DNA of 12,380 nt from Chloroflexota bacterium (lineage in GTDB: Bacteria; Chloroflexota; Anaerolineae; JACRMK01). The DNA is taken from positions 1 to 12,380 of the forward strand of contig JACQEC010000002.1 of the NCBI GenBank assembly GCA_016200765.1, given 5' to 3'. How positions within the stretch are numbered: position 1 is the stretch's first letter; every line of letters starts with the position of its first letter. Under the pieces are notes generated by a model. It saw only the letters and a list, made by a program, of their open reading frames with translations, was not told where the DNA came from and did not search any database. Below are positions 1 through 6,748 of this stretch, piece by piece. The translations under genes were made by a program, and so were the position numbers.

Positions 1-75
1 TCGTGGGTGAAAGTGCTTGCGTAACCAACCCTCGCCCAGTTCGTCGTCGCAGATATCGAGAATTGGGAAATCCAT
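1..75 (-). CDS. N-terminal fragment of a probable transposase (cut by window edge)
   Basis: Only the first 25 codons are in the window, read leftwards from an ATG at 75. They begin MDFPILDICDD and continue to a WLRKHFHP stretch without a stop. From memory, this layout (M-D-F-P-I, an acidic segment, then a hydrophobic/aromatic segment ending in H-P) is the N-terminus of a group of zinc-ribbon/helix-turn-helix transposases in Chloroflexota, Planctomycetes and cyanobacteria, where a Cys-rich zinc ribbon follows directly. That next segment is outside the window, so the assignment rests on N-terminal resemblance alone. A very good promoter lies directly upstream and supports a real gene. I saw no Shine-Dalgarno sequence and no terminal inverted repeat. 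It could instead be a small unrelated protein. Confidence 0.45.
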   Translation of the reverse strand, partial: MDFPILDICDDELGEGWLRKHFHPR

Positions 76-81
76 GTCCGT

Positions 82-110
82 AGCATATCGCCCTGACCTT
101 GGGTTGTCAA
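82..110 (-). promoter_or_regulatory. Sigma-70-type promoter for the leftward gene, nearly leaderless
   Basis: On the minus strand TTGACA (110-105) is followed by 17 bp and then TATGCT (87-82). The -35 hexamer is a perfect consensus match and the spacing is optimal. The ATG starts at 75, seven bases past the -10 box, so transcription would begin at or within a base or two of the start codon, giving a leaderless or nearly leaderless mRNA. An 11-bp near-palindrome, GGTTGTCAACC (102-112), covers the -35 box and could be an operator; that role is inferred. Confidence 0.6.
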
Positions 111-150
111 CCGCGCCGCAAAGAGTTTAGGGATGAGCCAATTTGCTTTA

Positions 151-155
151 AGGGG
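151..155 (+). promoter_or_regulatory. Ribosome binding site supporting a TTG start
   Basis: AGGGG ends five bases before the TTG at 161. It decides the start of the peptidase gene, which has no ATG near its N-terminus. I saw no convincing -35/-10 pair for this gene: a TTGTCA at 104-109 has only a poor match about 16-17 bp downstream. Confidence 0.55.
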
Positions 156-160
156 CGCAA

Positions 161-2056
161 TTGACTGCATCTAGCGTAATCACCTATCGAGGCCGCCGGA
201 TAGACCTAGCGCCTTATTTAGAGGGCTTCCCATACGTCGGGTTTGAGTGCCTTCCTGCCGCCAACCTTCTCCTCTACTTCCATGATTTACCCGAGCAACG
301 CTCGATGAAAGTTCAGGCGCTCGATCGCCCCTTCGATCCGGCGCTGGGACAGACGGTCAACCAGATTGATTGGAACATGCGCTCGTTCTGGTCGCCTCAA
401 TATGACCGCGCGCGCCACGCGATTCTGTTTCGCGGCGACGAGTCGAACGACGAAGCTTTCAACATTTACAGCCTCTCGCTCGACTCCGGCGCGGTGACGC
501 GCCTCACGCAGGCGCCGTATGTCAACACTGCCGAGTTGAGCCCTGACGGCACGCGGTTGGCCTATGTCGCGCGTTACTCGGAAGGGGGACGGCTGCGCGC
601 CGAACTGCGGTTGCGTGACATGGACTCCGGCGAGGATAGGCTGATGCTGGCCGATAGCCCGGAGTATCGCTTGACGTGGGGCCGCCTGCTGTGGGGCGGC
701 GACAACAGACATATACTCGCGCCGATCAACCTGAACGACGACCGCAACCGCGCAAATCTCGCATGGATTGATCTTGATGCGCCACGCCTGCGCCCGTTGC
801 TTGATACAGAGCGCCATCGCTCAACCGTGGGCGCGCTGGAAGGATGGCTGGATAATCAGACCTGCCTCGTCGTCAGCAACGAATCGGGATATATGCAAAT
901 CGGCCGCTGTGATGTGACCGACGGGCGGTGGATGCCGCTGACTGATCAGCCGTATGACCTGCGCTCGGCGCAGACGATGAAAACCGAGCACGGACTGCTT
1001 GTGGCCATTGTTCTGGATCGCCCGCAGGATTCACCCATGCGCGTCGTAGACTCTCGCACTGGCGAAGTTCTGTGGGAGCATACGGCCGAAGGCTCGGTAT
1101 ACCTTCTGCACTCCGGCGAGGGGACGTTATATGGGGCCTCGACCTCACTCGATGAGAAATGGGCGCTGTGGCGTCTGACCGCCGGCGAGGTGGGTGTGGC
1201 GTGGGAGAAGGTGGCCAGCGTGCCCGCGCCGATCTCTGCGGCTACCTCCCACGCACAGGTCGAGCGCATTACCTATCCGACCTTTGACATCAATCCGAAG
1301 ACCAACCAGATGCGAGAGATACAAGCGTTCTTGCTCGTGCCGAAAAACTTGCCTGAGGTCTCAGAGCGCCGGGCGTTCGTGCAGGCCTTCTACGGCGGCG
1401 CCAACACGTACAACCAGAACTATCAGATACTCGCGCAAGCCGGTTTCATCGTGTTAAGCCCGGCTGTGCGCGGCTCTTTCGGTTTTGGGCGCGATTTCTA
1501 TGCCCTGATTGACAAAGACCTCGGCGGCCATGAGATCATAGACCTCATTTATGGCGCGCGCTTCCTGCAGGAGCGCTTCGGTCTAAAGGCTGAACAGATC
1601 GGCGTGTTCGGAGGCAGTCACGGCGGCTATGCAACACTGCGCGCACTGACCTTCCCGGAGCGAGTTAATGGCCGTGCTGAACACTTCGATTGGGGCTTCG
1701 GCTGGGCCCACGCCGGGTTTTATAACATCATGACCTTTTGGCGCGACTGCAACATTCCGGACTGGGTTACCCAGAAGGCCGGCGATCCTATGACAGAGCG
1801 TGACAAACTGCTCGACCGCTCGCCGCTCACACACGCCGAACGTCTGCAGGCTCCGGTTTATCTGACGCACGGCGACCGCGATAACCGAGTGCCGGTGAAT
1901 GAGAGCCGCGTGCTGGCGGCAAGGCTGGAGGAGCTGAATAAAATTTTCCGCTACGACGAGTTTGCGGGGCATGGGCACCCGTTGAAGGGCAGCGCGGCGC
2001 AGATTCGGTTATGGCGGGGATTGTTGGCGTTTCTTGAACAGACCGCAACAACATAG
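161..2056 (+). CDS. S9-family serine peptidase (acylaminoacyl-/oligopeptidase type)
   Basis: A 631-residue predicted cytoplasmic peptidase of the prolyl oligopeptidase superfamily, likely cleaving short peptides or removing N-terminal residues. Roughly residues 60-370 look like a beta-propeller built from repeated blades (for example the TAELSPDGTRLAYVA segment), the gating domain usual in S9 enzymes. Residues from about 375 to 631 form the alpha/beta-hydrolase domain. The expected catalytic triad is visible: Ser486 in GGSHGGY, Asp574 in HGDRDNRV and His604 in AGHGHP. There is no signal peptide or membrane segment. The start is TTG at 161, chosen because AGGGG at 151-155 is well placed as a ribosome binding site and no better in-frame start is obvious. 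The exact substrate (oligopeptide, acyl-peptide or dipeptide release) cannot be told from sequence. ilvD follows after 29 bp on the same strand, but no functional link is evident. Confidence 0.88.
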   Translation: MTASSVITYRGRRIDLAPYLEGFPYVGFECLPAANLLLYFHDLPEQRSMKVQALDRPFDPALGQTVNQIDWNMRSFWSPQYDRARHAILFRGDESNDEAFNIYSLSLDSGAVTRLTQAPYVNTAELSPDGTRLAYVARYSEGGRLRAELRLRDMDSGEDRLMLADSPEYRLTWGRLLWGGDNRHILAPINLNDDRNRANLAWIDLDAPRLRPLLDTERHRSTVGALEGWLDNQTCLVVSNESGYMQIGRCDVTDGRWMPLTDQPYDLRSAQTMKTEHGLLVAIVLDRPQDSPMRVVDSRTGEVLWEHTAEGSVYLLHSGEGTLYGASTSLDEKWALWRLTAGEVGVAWEKVASVPAPISAATSHAQVERITYPTFDINPKTNQMREIQAFLLVPKNLPEVSERRAFVQAFYGGANTYNQNYQILAQAGFIVLSPAVRGSFGFGRDFYALIDKDLGGHEIIDLIYGARFLQERFGLKAEQIGVFGGSHGGYATLRALTFPERVNGRAEHFDWGFGWAHAGFYNIMTFWRDCNIPDWVTQKAGDPMTERDKLLDRSPLTHAERLQAPVYLTHGDRDNRVPVNESRVLAARLEELNKIFRYDEFAGHGHPLKGSAAQIRLWRGLLAFLEQTATT

Positions 2057-2085
2057 TCAAAATTTGCGAACAAGAGGGTAGGCTC

Positions 2086-3756
2086 ATGCGTTCCGATCGG
2101 ATCAAAAAAGGGTTCGAGCGCGCTCCCCACCGCTCGCTGCTGCGGGCGACAGGCGTCATTCAGAGCGAGGCGGATTGGGGCAAGCCGTTTATCGCGATTG
2201 CCAACTCGTATGTGGACATTATTCCCGGCCACGTTCATCTGAACGCGTTTGGCGAGGTCGTCCGGCACGCGGTGCGAGCGGCCGGCGGCGTGCCGTTCAT
2301 GTTCAATACGATCGGCGTGGACGACGGCATCGCGATGGGGCATGCCGGGATGAACTACTCGCTGCCAAGCCGCGAATTGATCGCCGACTGCGTTGAGACG
2401 ATGCTCAACGCGCACTGGTTTGACGGCCTGCTCTGTATCCCGAATTGCGACAAGATTGTGCCGGGGATGTTGATGGCGGCGATGCGGGTCAATATCCCGA
2501 CCGTGTTTATCAGTGGTGGTCCAATGCGCGCCGGCCGCACACCCGAAGGCCAGGCGATTGATCTCGCGACGGTTTTTGAGGGCGTCGGCGCTTACAAAGC
2601 CGGGCGCATTAGCGCCGAGCGTCTGAATCTGCTGGAGGCCGTTGCGTGCCCGTCATGCGGCTCGTGCTCCGGCATGTTTACGGCCAACTCGATGAATTGC
2701 TTGTGCGAGGCGCTGGGGATGGCCCTGCCGGGCAATGGCACGATCGTGGCGCTGGATCCGCGGCGCGACCTACTGGCGGCGAGCGCGGCACAGAGCCTGA
2801 TGCAACTCGTAACGGCAGATATCAAGCCCCGCGATATTGTCACCGCCAAAGCGATTGACAACGCCTTCGCGCTCGACATGGCGATGGGCGGCAGCACGAA
2901 CACGGTGCTGCATACGATTGCCATTGCGCACGAGGCCGGTGTCGAGTATCCGCTCGCGCGCTTAAACGAAGTGTCTGCTCGTGTCCCCTGTATCTGCAAG
3001 GTATCGCCGTCGTCACCGTACCATATCGAAGATGTGGATGCGGCTGGTGGTGTGTCGGCCATTCTGAACGAACTCGGCAAACGCCCCGGCGCTCTGCACC
3101 TTGACGCGATGACGGCCACCGGACGAACGCTTGGCGAGAACGTCTATGGGGCGGAATCGCGCGATCGGGCGTGCATCCGGCCGCTCGACAACCCGTACTC
3201 GACGGATGGCGGACTGGCGGTTCTCTTCGGCAACTTGGCGCCTGATGGGGCGGTGATCAAGACTGCAGGTGTCGCGCCGACGATGATGACGTTTTCCGGG
3301 CCGGCCATTGTGTTTGATTCACATGACGAGGCGGCGAGTGGTATCCTTAATGGCAAGGTTGTGGCGGGACAGGTCGCGGTCATCCGCTATGAGGGGCCAA
3401 AGGGCGGGCCGGGCATGCAGGAGATGCTTCAGCCGACCAGCAATTTGGCCGGGATGGGCTTAGCCGAGTCGGTTGCGCTCATTACGGATGGCCGGTTTAG
3501 CGGCGCAACGCGCGGCGGCTGCATCGGCCACATATCGCCCGAAGCGGCAGAAGGGGGGCCGATTGGGCTGGTGCGCGACGGCGACCGGATTACGATAGAC
3601 ATTCCCAACCGACGTATTGAGGTGGACCTGTCCGCCGACGAGCTCGCCGGGCGGCGACGGAACTGGAGGCCCAAACAGAAGCCATTGACCGGCTGGCTGC
3701 GCCGCTATGCCAAAATGGCGACGAGCGCGAGTCGAGGAGCCGTGTTAGAGAGCTGA
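2086..3756 (+). CDS. ilvD: Dihydroxy-acid dehydratase
   Basis: A 556-residue enzyme that dehydrates 2,3-dihydroxy-isovalerate and 2,3-dihydroxy-3-methylvalerate to the 2-keto acids, the step before the final transamination in valine and isoleucine synthesis. The protein matches the family from end to end: the N-terminal RSDRIKKGFERAPHRSLL, IPGHVHLN (about 47-54), PNCDKIVPGML with cluster ligand Cys121, CPSCGSCSGMFTANSMN with Cys194, MGGSTNTVLH, IRPLDNPYS, and GRFSGATRGG with Ser472, the likely catalytic base. Where many [2Fe-2S] family members have a Cys (PCN), this one has PGH at the first ligand site, as in E. coli IlvD, so only two of the three Cys ligands of that type are conserved. The ATG at 2086 has GAGGG at 2074-2078. 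The gene follows the S9 peptidase by 29 bp and converges on rarA. No other branched-chain biosynthesis gene is present in the window. Confidence 0.96.
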   Translation: MRSDRIKKGFERAPHRSLLRATGVIQSEADWGKPFIAIANSYVDIIPGHVHLNAFGEVVRHAVRAAGGVPFMFNTIGVDDGIAMGHAGMNYSLPSRELIADCVETMLNAHWFDGLLCIPNCDKIVPGMLMAAMRVNIPTVFISGGPMRAGRTPEGQAIDLATVFEGVGAYKAGRISAERLNLLEAVACPSCGSCSGMFTANSMNCLCEALGMALPGNGTIVALDPRRDLLAASAAQSLMQLVTADIKPRDIVTAKAIDNAFALDMAMGGSTNTVLHTIAIAHEAGVEYPLARLNEVSARVPCICKVSPSSPYHIEDVDAAGGVSAILNELGKRPGALHLDAMTATGRTLGENVYGAESRDRACIRPLDNPYSTDGGLAVLFGNLAPDGAVIKTAGVAPTMMTFSGPAIVFDSHDEAASGILNGKVVAGQVAVIRYEGPKGGPGMQEMLQPTSNLAGMGLAESVALITDGRFSGATRGGCIGHISPEAAEGGPIGLVRDGDRITIDIPNRRIEVDLSADELAGRRRNWRPKQKPLTGWLRRYAKMATSASRGAVLES

Positions 3757-3787
3757 GAGCGGCATGGTCGACAGCGGCGCTCGCTGG

Positions 3788-5161
3788 CTAGCCCTGACGG
3801 CTGGGGGCGATGGCTGCCCGCCACTGCTTCACGCGCTCCGCGATAGCCTTCTCGAAGCCCTGGTCGCTCGGTTCATAGAAGCGCTGGCCGGCCATATCAT
3901 CAGGCAGGTAACTCTGCGCGATGTGGTGGTCGGGGAAGTCGTGAGGATAGCGATAGCCTTTGCCGTGTCCTAGCCCCTTGGCATCACGACTGGGGTCTTG
4001 TAGATGCTGTGGCACCTGCGTCTTCCCCCCGGATTCGACTGCCTTGAGGGCTTGAGCGATCCCCAGCACCGAGTTGCTCTTGGGCGCTGTGGCTAGGTAG
4101 AGCGTCGCTTCGGCCAGATTGAGCTGCGCTTCCGGCAACCCGACAAATTGCAGAGCCTGAGCTGCCGAGACCGCAACCACGAGCGCCATCGGGTCGGCGA
4201 GGCCGATATCCTCCGAGGCATGGATAACCAGCCGGCGCGCGATGAACTCAGGGTCTTCACCGGCATAGAGCATCTTCGCCAGCCAGTATAGAGCGGCGTC
4301 CGGGTCCGAGCCACGAATGGATTTGATGAACGCAGAAATCGTATCGTAGTGTTCATCGCCCTGCTTATCGTAGCGGATGGCCCGCCGCTGGATAGATTCT
4401 TGCGCGGCCTCGAAGGTGATTCGAACCACGCCGGTATGATCGGGTGCGGTGGATTCGACCGCTAGCTCCAGCGCGTTCAGCGCTGTGCGCGCATCGCCGC
4501 CAGCGACATGCGCAAGATGCTCCAGAGCGTCACTGGCGATGTCAATGGAGCGATTCCCGTAGCCCCGCTCGCGGTCCGCCAAGGCCCGGCGCAGCAAGCC
4601 GACTAATTCGTCATCATCGAGCGGGCGCAATTGAAAGATACGCGACCGTGACAACAGCGGGCCAACCACTTCGAAATAGGGATTCTCCGTCGTTGCGCCG
4701 ATCAAAATCACCGTGCCGTTTTCAACATGCGGCAACAGCGCGTCCTGCTGCACTTTACTGAAGCGGTGGATTTCATCCACGACGAGGATCGTTCGCTGTG
4801 CGTGCAGTTTGAGGCGCTCTTTGGATTCGCCGACCACGCGGCGAATATCAGCAACGCCCGCGAGAACCGCGCTGAGGATTTCGAAATGGGAGCGAGATGA
4901 ACGGGCAATCGCCATGGCGAGAGTCGTCTTGCCCGTGCCGGGGGGGCCCCAAAAGATTGTGGACGACAGGAGGCGATCGGTTTCCACTGCCCGGCGCAGT
5001 AATTTGCCGGGGCCGATCATGTGCTGCTGGCCGACGATCTCGTCCAAGGTGCGGGGACGCATACGCGCGGCCAGCGGCGCGTCACGCTCCATGCGCGCTT
5101 GCATAGCCTGATCGAATAGGTCTGGACGCAACGTGGCTCCTTCGCGGCTCTCGCCGGCCAT
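3788..5161 (-). CDS. rarA: Replication-associated recombination protein A (AAA+ ATPase, MgsA/RarA)
   Basis: A 457-residue AAA+ ATPase of the RarA/MgsA/WRNIP1 family, related to clamp-loader subunits, which acts on stalled forks and single-strand gaps. Numbering from the ATG at 5161: Walker A GPPGTGKT (72-79), Walker B LVVDEIHRF (Asp129, Glu130), sensor 1 ATTEN (156-160), sensor 2 GGDART (about 221-226). The C-terminal family region (about 265-430) contains DTISAFIKSIRGSDPDAALYW-like and SEDIGLADP motifs, ending with the conserved KGYRYPHDFP segment. Length is normal for the family. The reading frame is open further upstream to a TTG at 5251, but that stretch (Arg/Cys-rich, then hydrophobic) is unlike the family and lies upstream of the predicted promoter, so the start is placed at the ATGATG (5164/5161). 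No clear Shine-Dalgarno is visible. The gene converges on ilvD and diverges from the sugar-acid kinase gene. Confidence 0.95.
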   Translation of the reverse strand: MAGESREGATLRPDLFDQAMQARMERDAPLAARMRPRTLDEIVGQQHMIGPGKLLRRAVETDRLLSSTIFWGPPGTGKTTLAMAIARSSRSHFEILSAVLAGVADIRRVVGESKERLKLHAQRTILVVDEIHRFSKVQQDALLPHVENGTVILIGATTENPYFEVVGPLLSRSRIFQLRPLDDDELVGLLRRALADRERGYGNRSIDIASDALEHLAHVAGGDARTALNALELAVESTAPDHTGVVRITFEAAQESIQRRAIRYDKQGDEHYDTISAFIKSIRGSDPDAALYWLAKMLYAGEDPEFIARRLVIHASEDIGLADPMALVVAVSAAQALQFVGLPEAQLNLAEATLYLATAPKSNSVLGIAQALKAVESGGKTQVPQHLQDPSRDAKGLGHGKGYRYPHDFPDHHIAQSYLPDDMAGQRFYEPSDQGFEKAIAERVKQWRAAIAPSRQG

Positions 5162-5192
5162 CATGGCTGCATGACGCCAGAGTATGAACACG

Positions 5193-5222
5193 ATTATAGT
5201 GCATCGAGCCCGCGCCCGGCAA
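5193..5222 (-). promoter_or_regulatory. Predicted rarA promoter
   Basis: On the minus strand TTGCCG (5222-5217), 18 bp, then a perfect TATAAT (5198-5193). Transcription would start near 5186 and give a leader of about 20-25 nt ahead of the ATGATG at 5164/5161. Because the promoter lies inside the longer open frame, it argues against the TTG at 5251. The same AT-rich patch reads TATAGT on the plus strand (5195-5200), so the divergent kinase gene could use an overlapping -10, though I see only a poor -35 for it. Confidence 0.5.
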
Positions 5223-5230
5223 ACCACTGA

Positions 5231-5246
5231 GCGCCGCACGCGGCGC
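5231..5246. repeat. Perfect GC-rich inverted repeat between rarA and the kinase gene
   Basis: GCGCCGCACGCGGCGC is a 7-bp perfect inverted repeat with a 2-nt centre (AC). It lies 16 bp upstream of the kinase ATG at 5263 and 8 bp upstream of the predicted rarA -35 box. It could be a leader stem-loop in kinase mRNA or a dimeric operator serving both divergent genes. The sequence shows the symmetry; any role is inferred, and short GC palindromes are common in GC-rich DNA. Confidence 0.4.
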
Positions 5247-5262
5247 CCCAAGCGATAGATAC

Positions 5263-6672
5263 ATGCCTACGTTTCCCGAACCCACCGAGGCCATGCGATT
5301 CGACGAGGCCATGGCCTCACTGCCGCCTGACTATCCGGACGATACGCTGGCCGAGCAAATCCGGATTGCGATTCAGACATCGAAGCGAAAAGTGGTCGTA
5401 CTCGATGATGACCCGACCGGGCCACAGGCGATGGGTGACGTGTTTGTCCTGACGGAATGGACGGTGGATGCTTTACGCCGAGAACTGGCGGAGCCGCGGC
5501 CCCTGTTCTTTGTGTTGACCAACACACGCGCGCTGCCGGTGCAGAGAGCGATTGACCTGCATGTCGAACTCATGCACTCCTTGAATCAGGCGGCCCGGCA
5601 GGCCGGCAAAGAATTCTCCATCGTCTCCCGCGCAGATTCAACCCTGCGTGGGCATTTCCCCGACGAGCTCGGCGCGCTGGGATCATTTGATGCGGTGCTT
5701 TTGGTGCCGTTCTTCCTCGAAGGTGGACGATATACGCTGTATAACATACAGTGGGTGCGGGAAGGGCCGTGGCTTCTGCCCGCGGCGCAAACCCCCTACG
5801 CCCGCGACCCGGTCTTCGGCTATAGCCATTCGCATCTGGCAAACTGGATCGAGGAAAAGTCGCGCGGACGTATGAGCGCGGCGGAAACGCTGTCGCTCTC
5901 GCTGGATATGCTCCGTAAGCAAGGTCCCGATTCCGTCGCCCGCCTGATCGCACAGGCTGGCGGGCGTGTGGTCATTGCTAACGCGATGAGTTATCGCGAT
6001 CTCGAAGTCATTGCGCGAGGCGTGGTAGCGGCTGAGTCGGAGGGATACCGCGTGTTAGTGCGAAGCGCGGCCTCCTTTGTGCGGGTGCGGGGCGCTGCGG
6101 CTGTGAACCTTGTCCTAACATCGTTAGGCACATTGAACAAGCCGGAGACCGTCGGGGCGCTGGTGATCGTTGGCTCGCACGTGCCCAGAAGCTCGGCACA
6201 ACTAGAGCGGCTGTTACAAACGGGTGTTTGTTCGAGTGCCGAGGTGAGCCTAGAGGCCATCGTGGCAGGGGACACAGACCGCGAGATCGCTCATACGGCG
6301 TCGTATGTTAACCGTGAGCTTCGCGAGGGCCGGCACGTAGTGGTTTATACGAGCCGCCGCTTGATTGGGGCGGGGGGCGCGGACGGATTTAATATTGGTC
6401 AGCGGGTGGCAACTGCCCTCGTTGAGATTGTGCGAAGGCTGACAGTGCGGCCGCGGTTCATCGTGGCGAAGGGCGGATGGACGGCCAGCGAGATTGGAAC
6501 GAAGGCCCTGGGCGTGCGGCGCGCGTACGTGCCGGCGCCGGTTTTGCCCGGGGTGCCGGTGTGGCTGCTGGGGAATGAATCGCGCTTCCCGGGACTCCCG
6601 TTTGTGATCTTCCCCGGCAACGTTGGCGACCCGGACGCCCTGGTGAGCGTGGTCAACAGCCAACTGCTTTGA
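5263..6672 (+). CDS. Four-carbon acid sugar kinase family protein (OtnK/DUF1537-like)
   Basis: A 469-residue cytoplasmic kinase of the family that phosphorylates four-carbon sugar acids (erythronate, threonate) with ATP. The N-terminal sugar-binding domain (about 43-270) carries VVVLDDDPTGPQ (DDDPTG at 48-53) and SRADSTLRGHFP (about 122-133). The C-terminal nucleotide-binding domain (about 295-469) carries VIVGSHV (301-307), KGGWTASE (403-410) and PGVPVWLLG. In many relatives the glycine-rich motif is followed directly by Asp-Thr; here it is Gly-Gly-Trp-Thr, a pattern I associate with one subgroup, so the exact substrate is open. No aldolase, dehydrogenase or isomerase partner, usual for OtnK pathways, lies next to it. 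Starts at 5263, 5293 and 5311 are all possible and none has a good Shine-Dalgarno; 5263 is the longest. A 10-bp direct repeat (CGAGGCCATG, 5286-5295 and 5304-5313) covers the latter two ATGs. Confidence 0.85.
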   Translation: MPTFPEPTEAMRFDEAMASLPPDYPDDTLAEQIRIAIQTSKRKVVVLDDDPTGPQAMGDVFVLTEWTVDALRRELAEPRPLFFVLTNTRALPVQRAIDLHVELMHSLNQAARQAGKEFSIVSRADSTLRGHFPDELGALGSFDAVLLVPFFLEGGRYTLYNIQWVREGPWLLPAAQTPYARDPVFGYSHSHLANWIEEKSRGRMSAAETLSLSLDMLRKQGPDSVARLIAQAGGRVVIANAMSYRDLEVIARGVVAAESEGYRVLVRSAASFVRVRGAAAVNLVLTSLGTLNKPETVGALVIVGSHVPRSSAQLERLLQTGVCSSAEVSLEAIVAGDTDREIAHTASYVNRELREGRHVVVYTSRRLIGAGGADGFNIGQRVATALVEIVRRLTVRPRFIVAKGGWTASEIGTKALGVRRAYVPAPVLPGVPVWLLGNESRFPGLPFVIFPGNVGDPDALVSVVNSQLL

Positions 6673-6697
6673 CAAGGGTGGGTACCTCATCTACAAT
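6669..6697 (+). promoter_or_regulatory. Near-consensus promoter for the alaS cluster
   Basis: TTGACA (6669-6674), a 17-bp spacer, then TACAAT (6692-6697): eleven of twelve consensus bases at ideal spacing. The -35 box overlaps the TGA stop codon (6670-6672) of the kinase gene. Transcription would start near 6704, giving an alaS leader of about 45 nt that contains the stem-loop at 6729-6745. It is the strongest plus-strand promoter I see and probably drives alaS through mltG. Confidence 0.7.
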
Positions 6698-6728
6698 GAT
6701 TCGGAGCAAGCCGCATCGTATGACATTG

Positions 6729-6745
6729 GCTTGCGGGGCGCAAGC
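6729..6745 (+). promoter_or_regulatory. Stem-loop in the alaS leader
   Basis: GCTTGCG-GGG-CGCAAGC is a perfect 7-bp stem with a 3-nt loop. It ends three bases before the ATG at 6749 and contains the only purine-rich tract (GCGGGGCG) that could act as a ribosome binding site for it. Folded, it would hinder initiation at 6749, while an ATG at 6761 would be less affected. Translational control, possibly by alanyl-tRNA synthetase itself, is a speculation. There is no T-run after it, so it is not an intrinsic terminator. Confidence 0.45.
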
Positions 6746-6748
6746 GTT

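Noticed and set aside
3757..3790. Possible bidirectional terminator between the convergent ilvD and rarA genes (CAGCG/CGCTG at 3772-3786)
   Set aside because: The stem is only 5 bp with a 5-nt loop, and no T-run follows on either strand. Not enough for an intrinsic terminator.
5165..5251. Longer rarA start at TTG 5251
   Set aside because: The extra residues do not look like the family's N-terminus, and the predicted TATAAT promoter lies inside this stretch.
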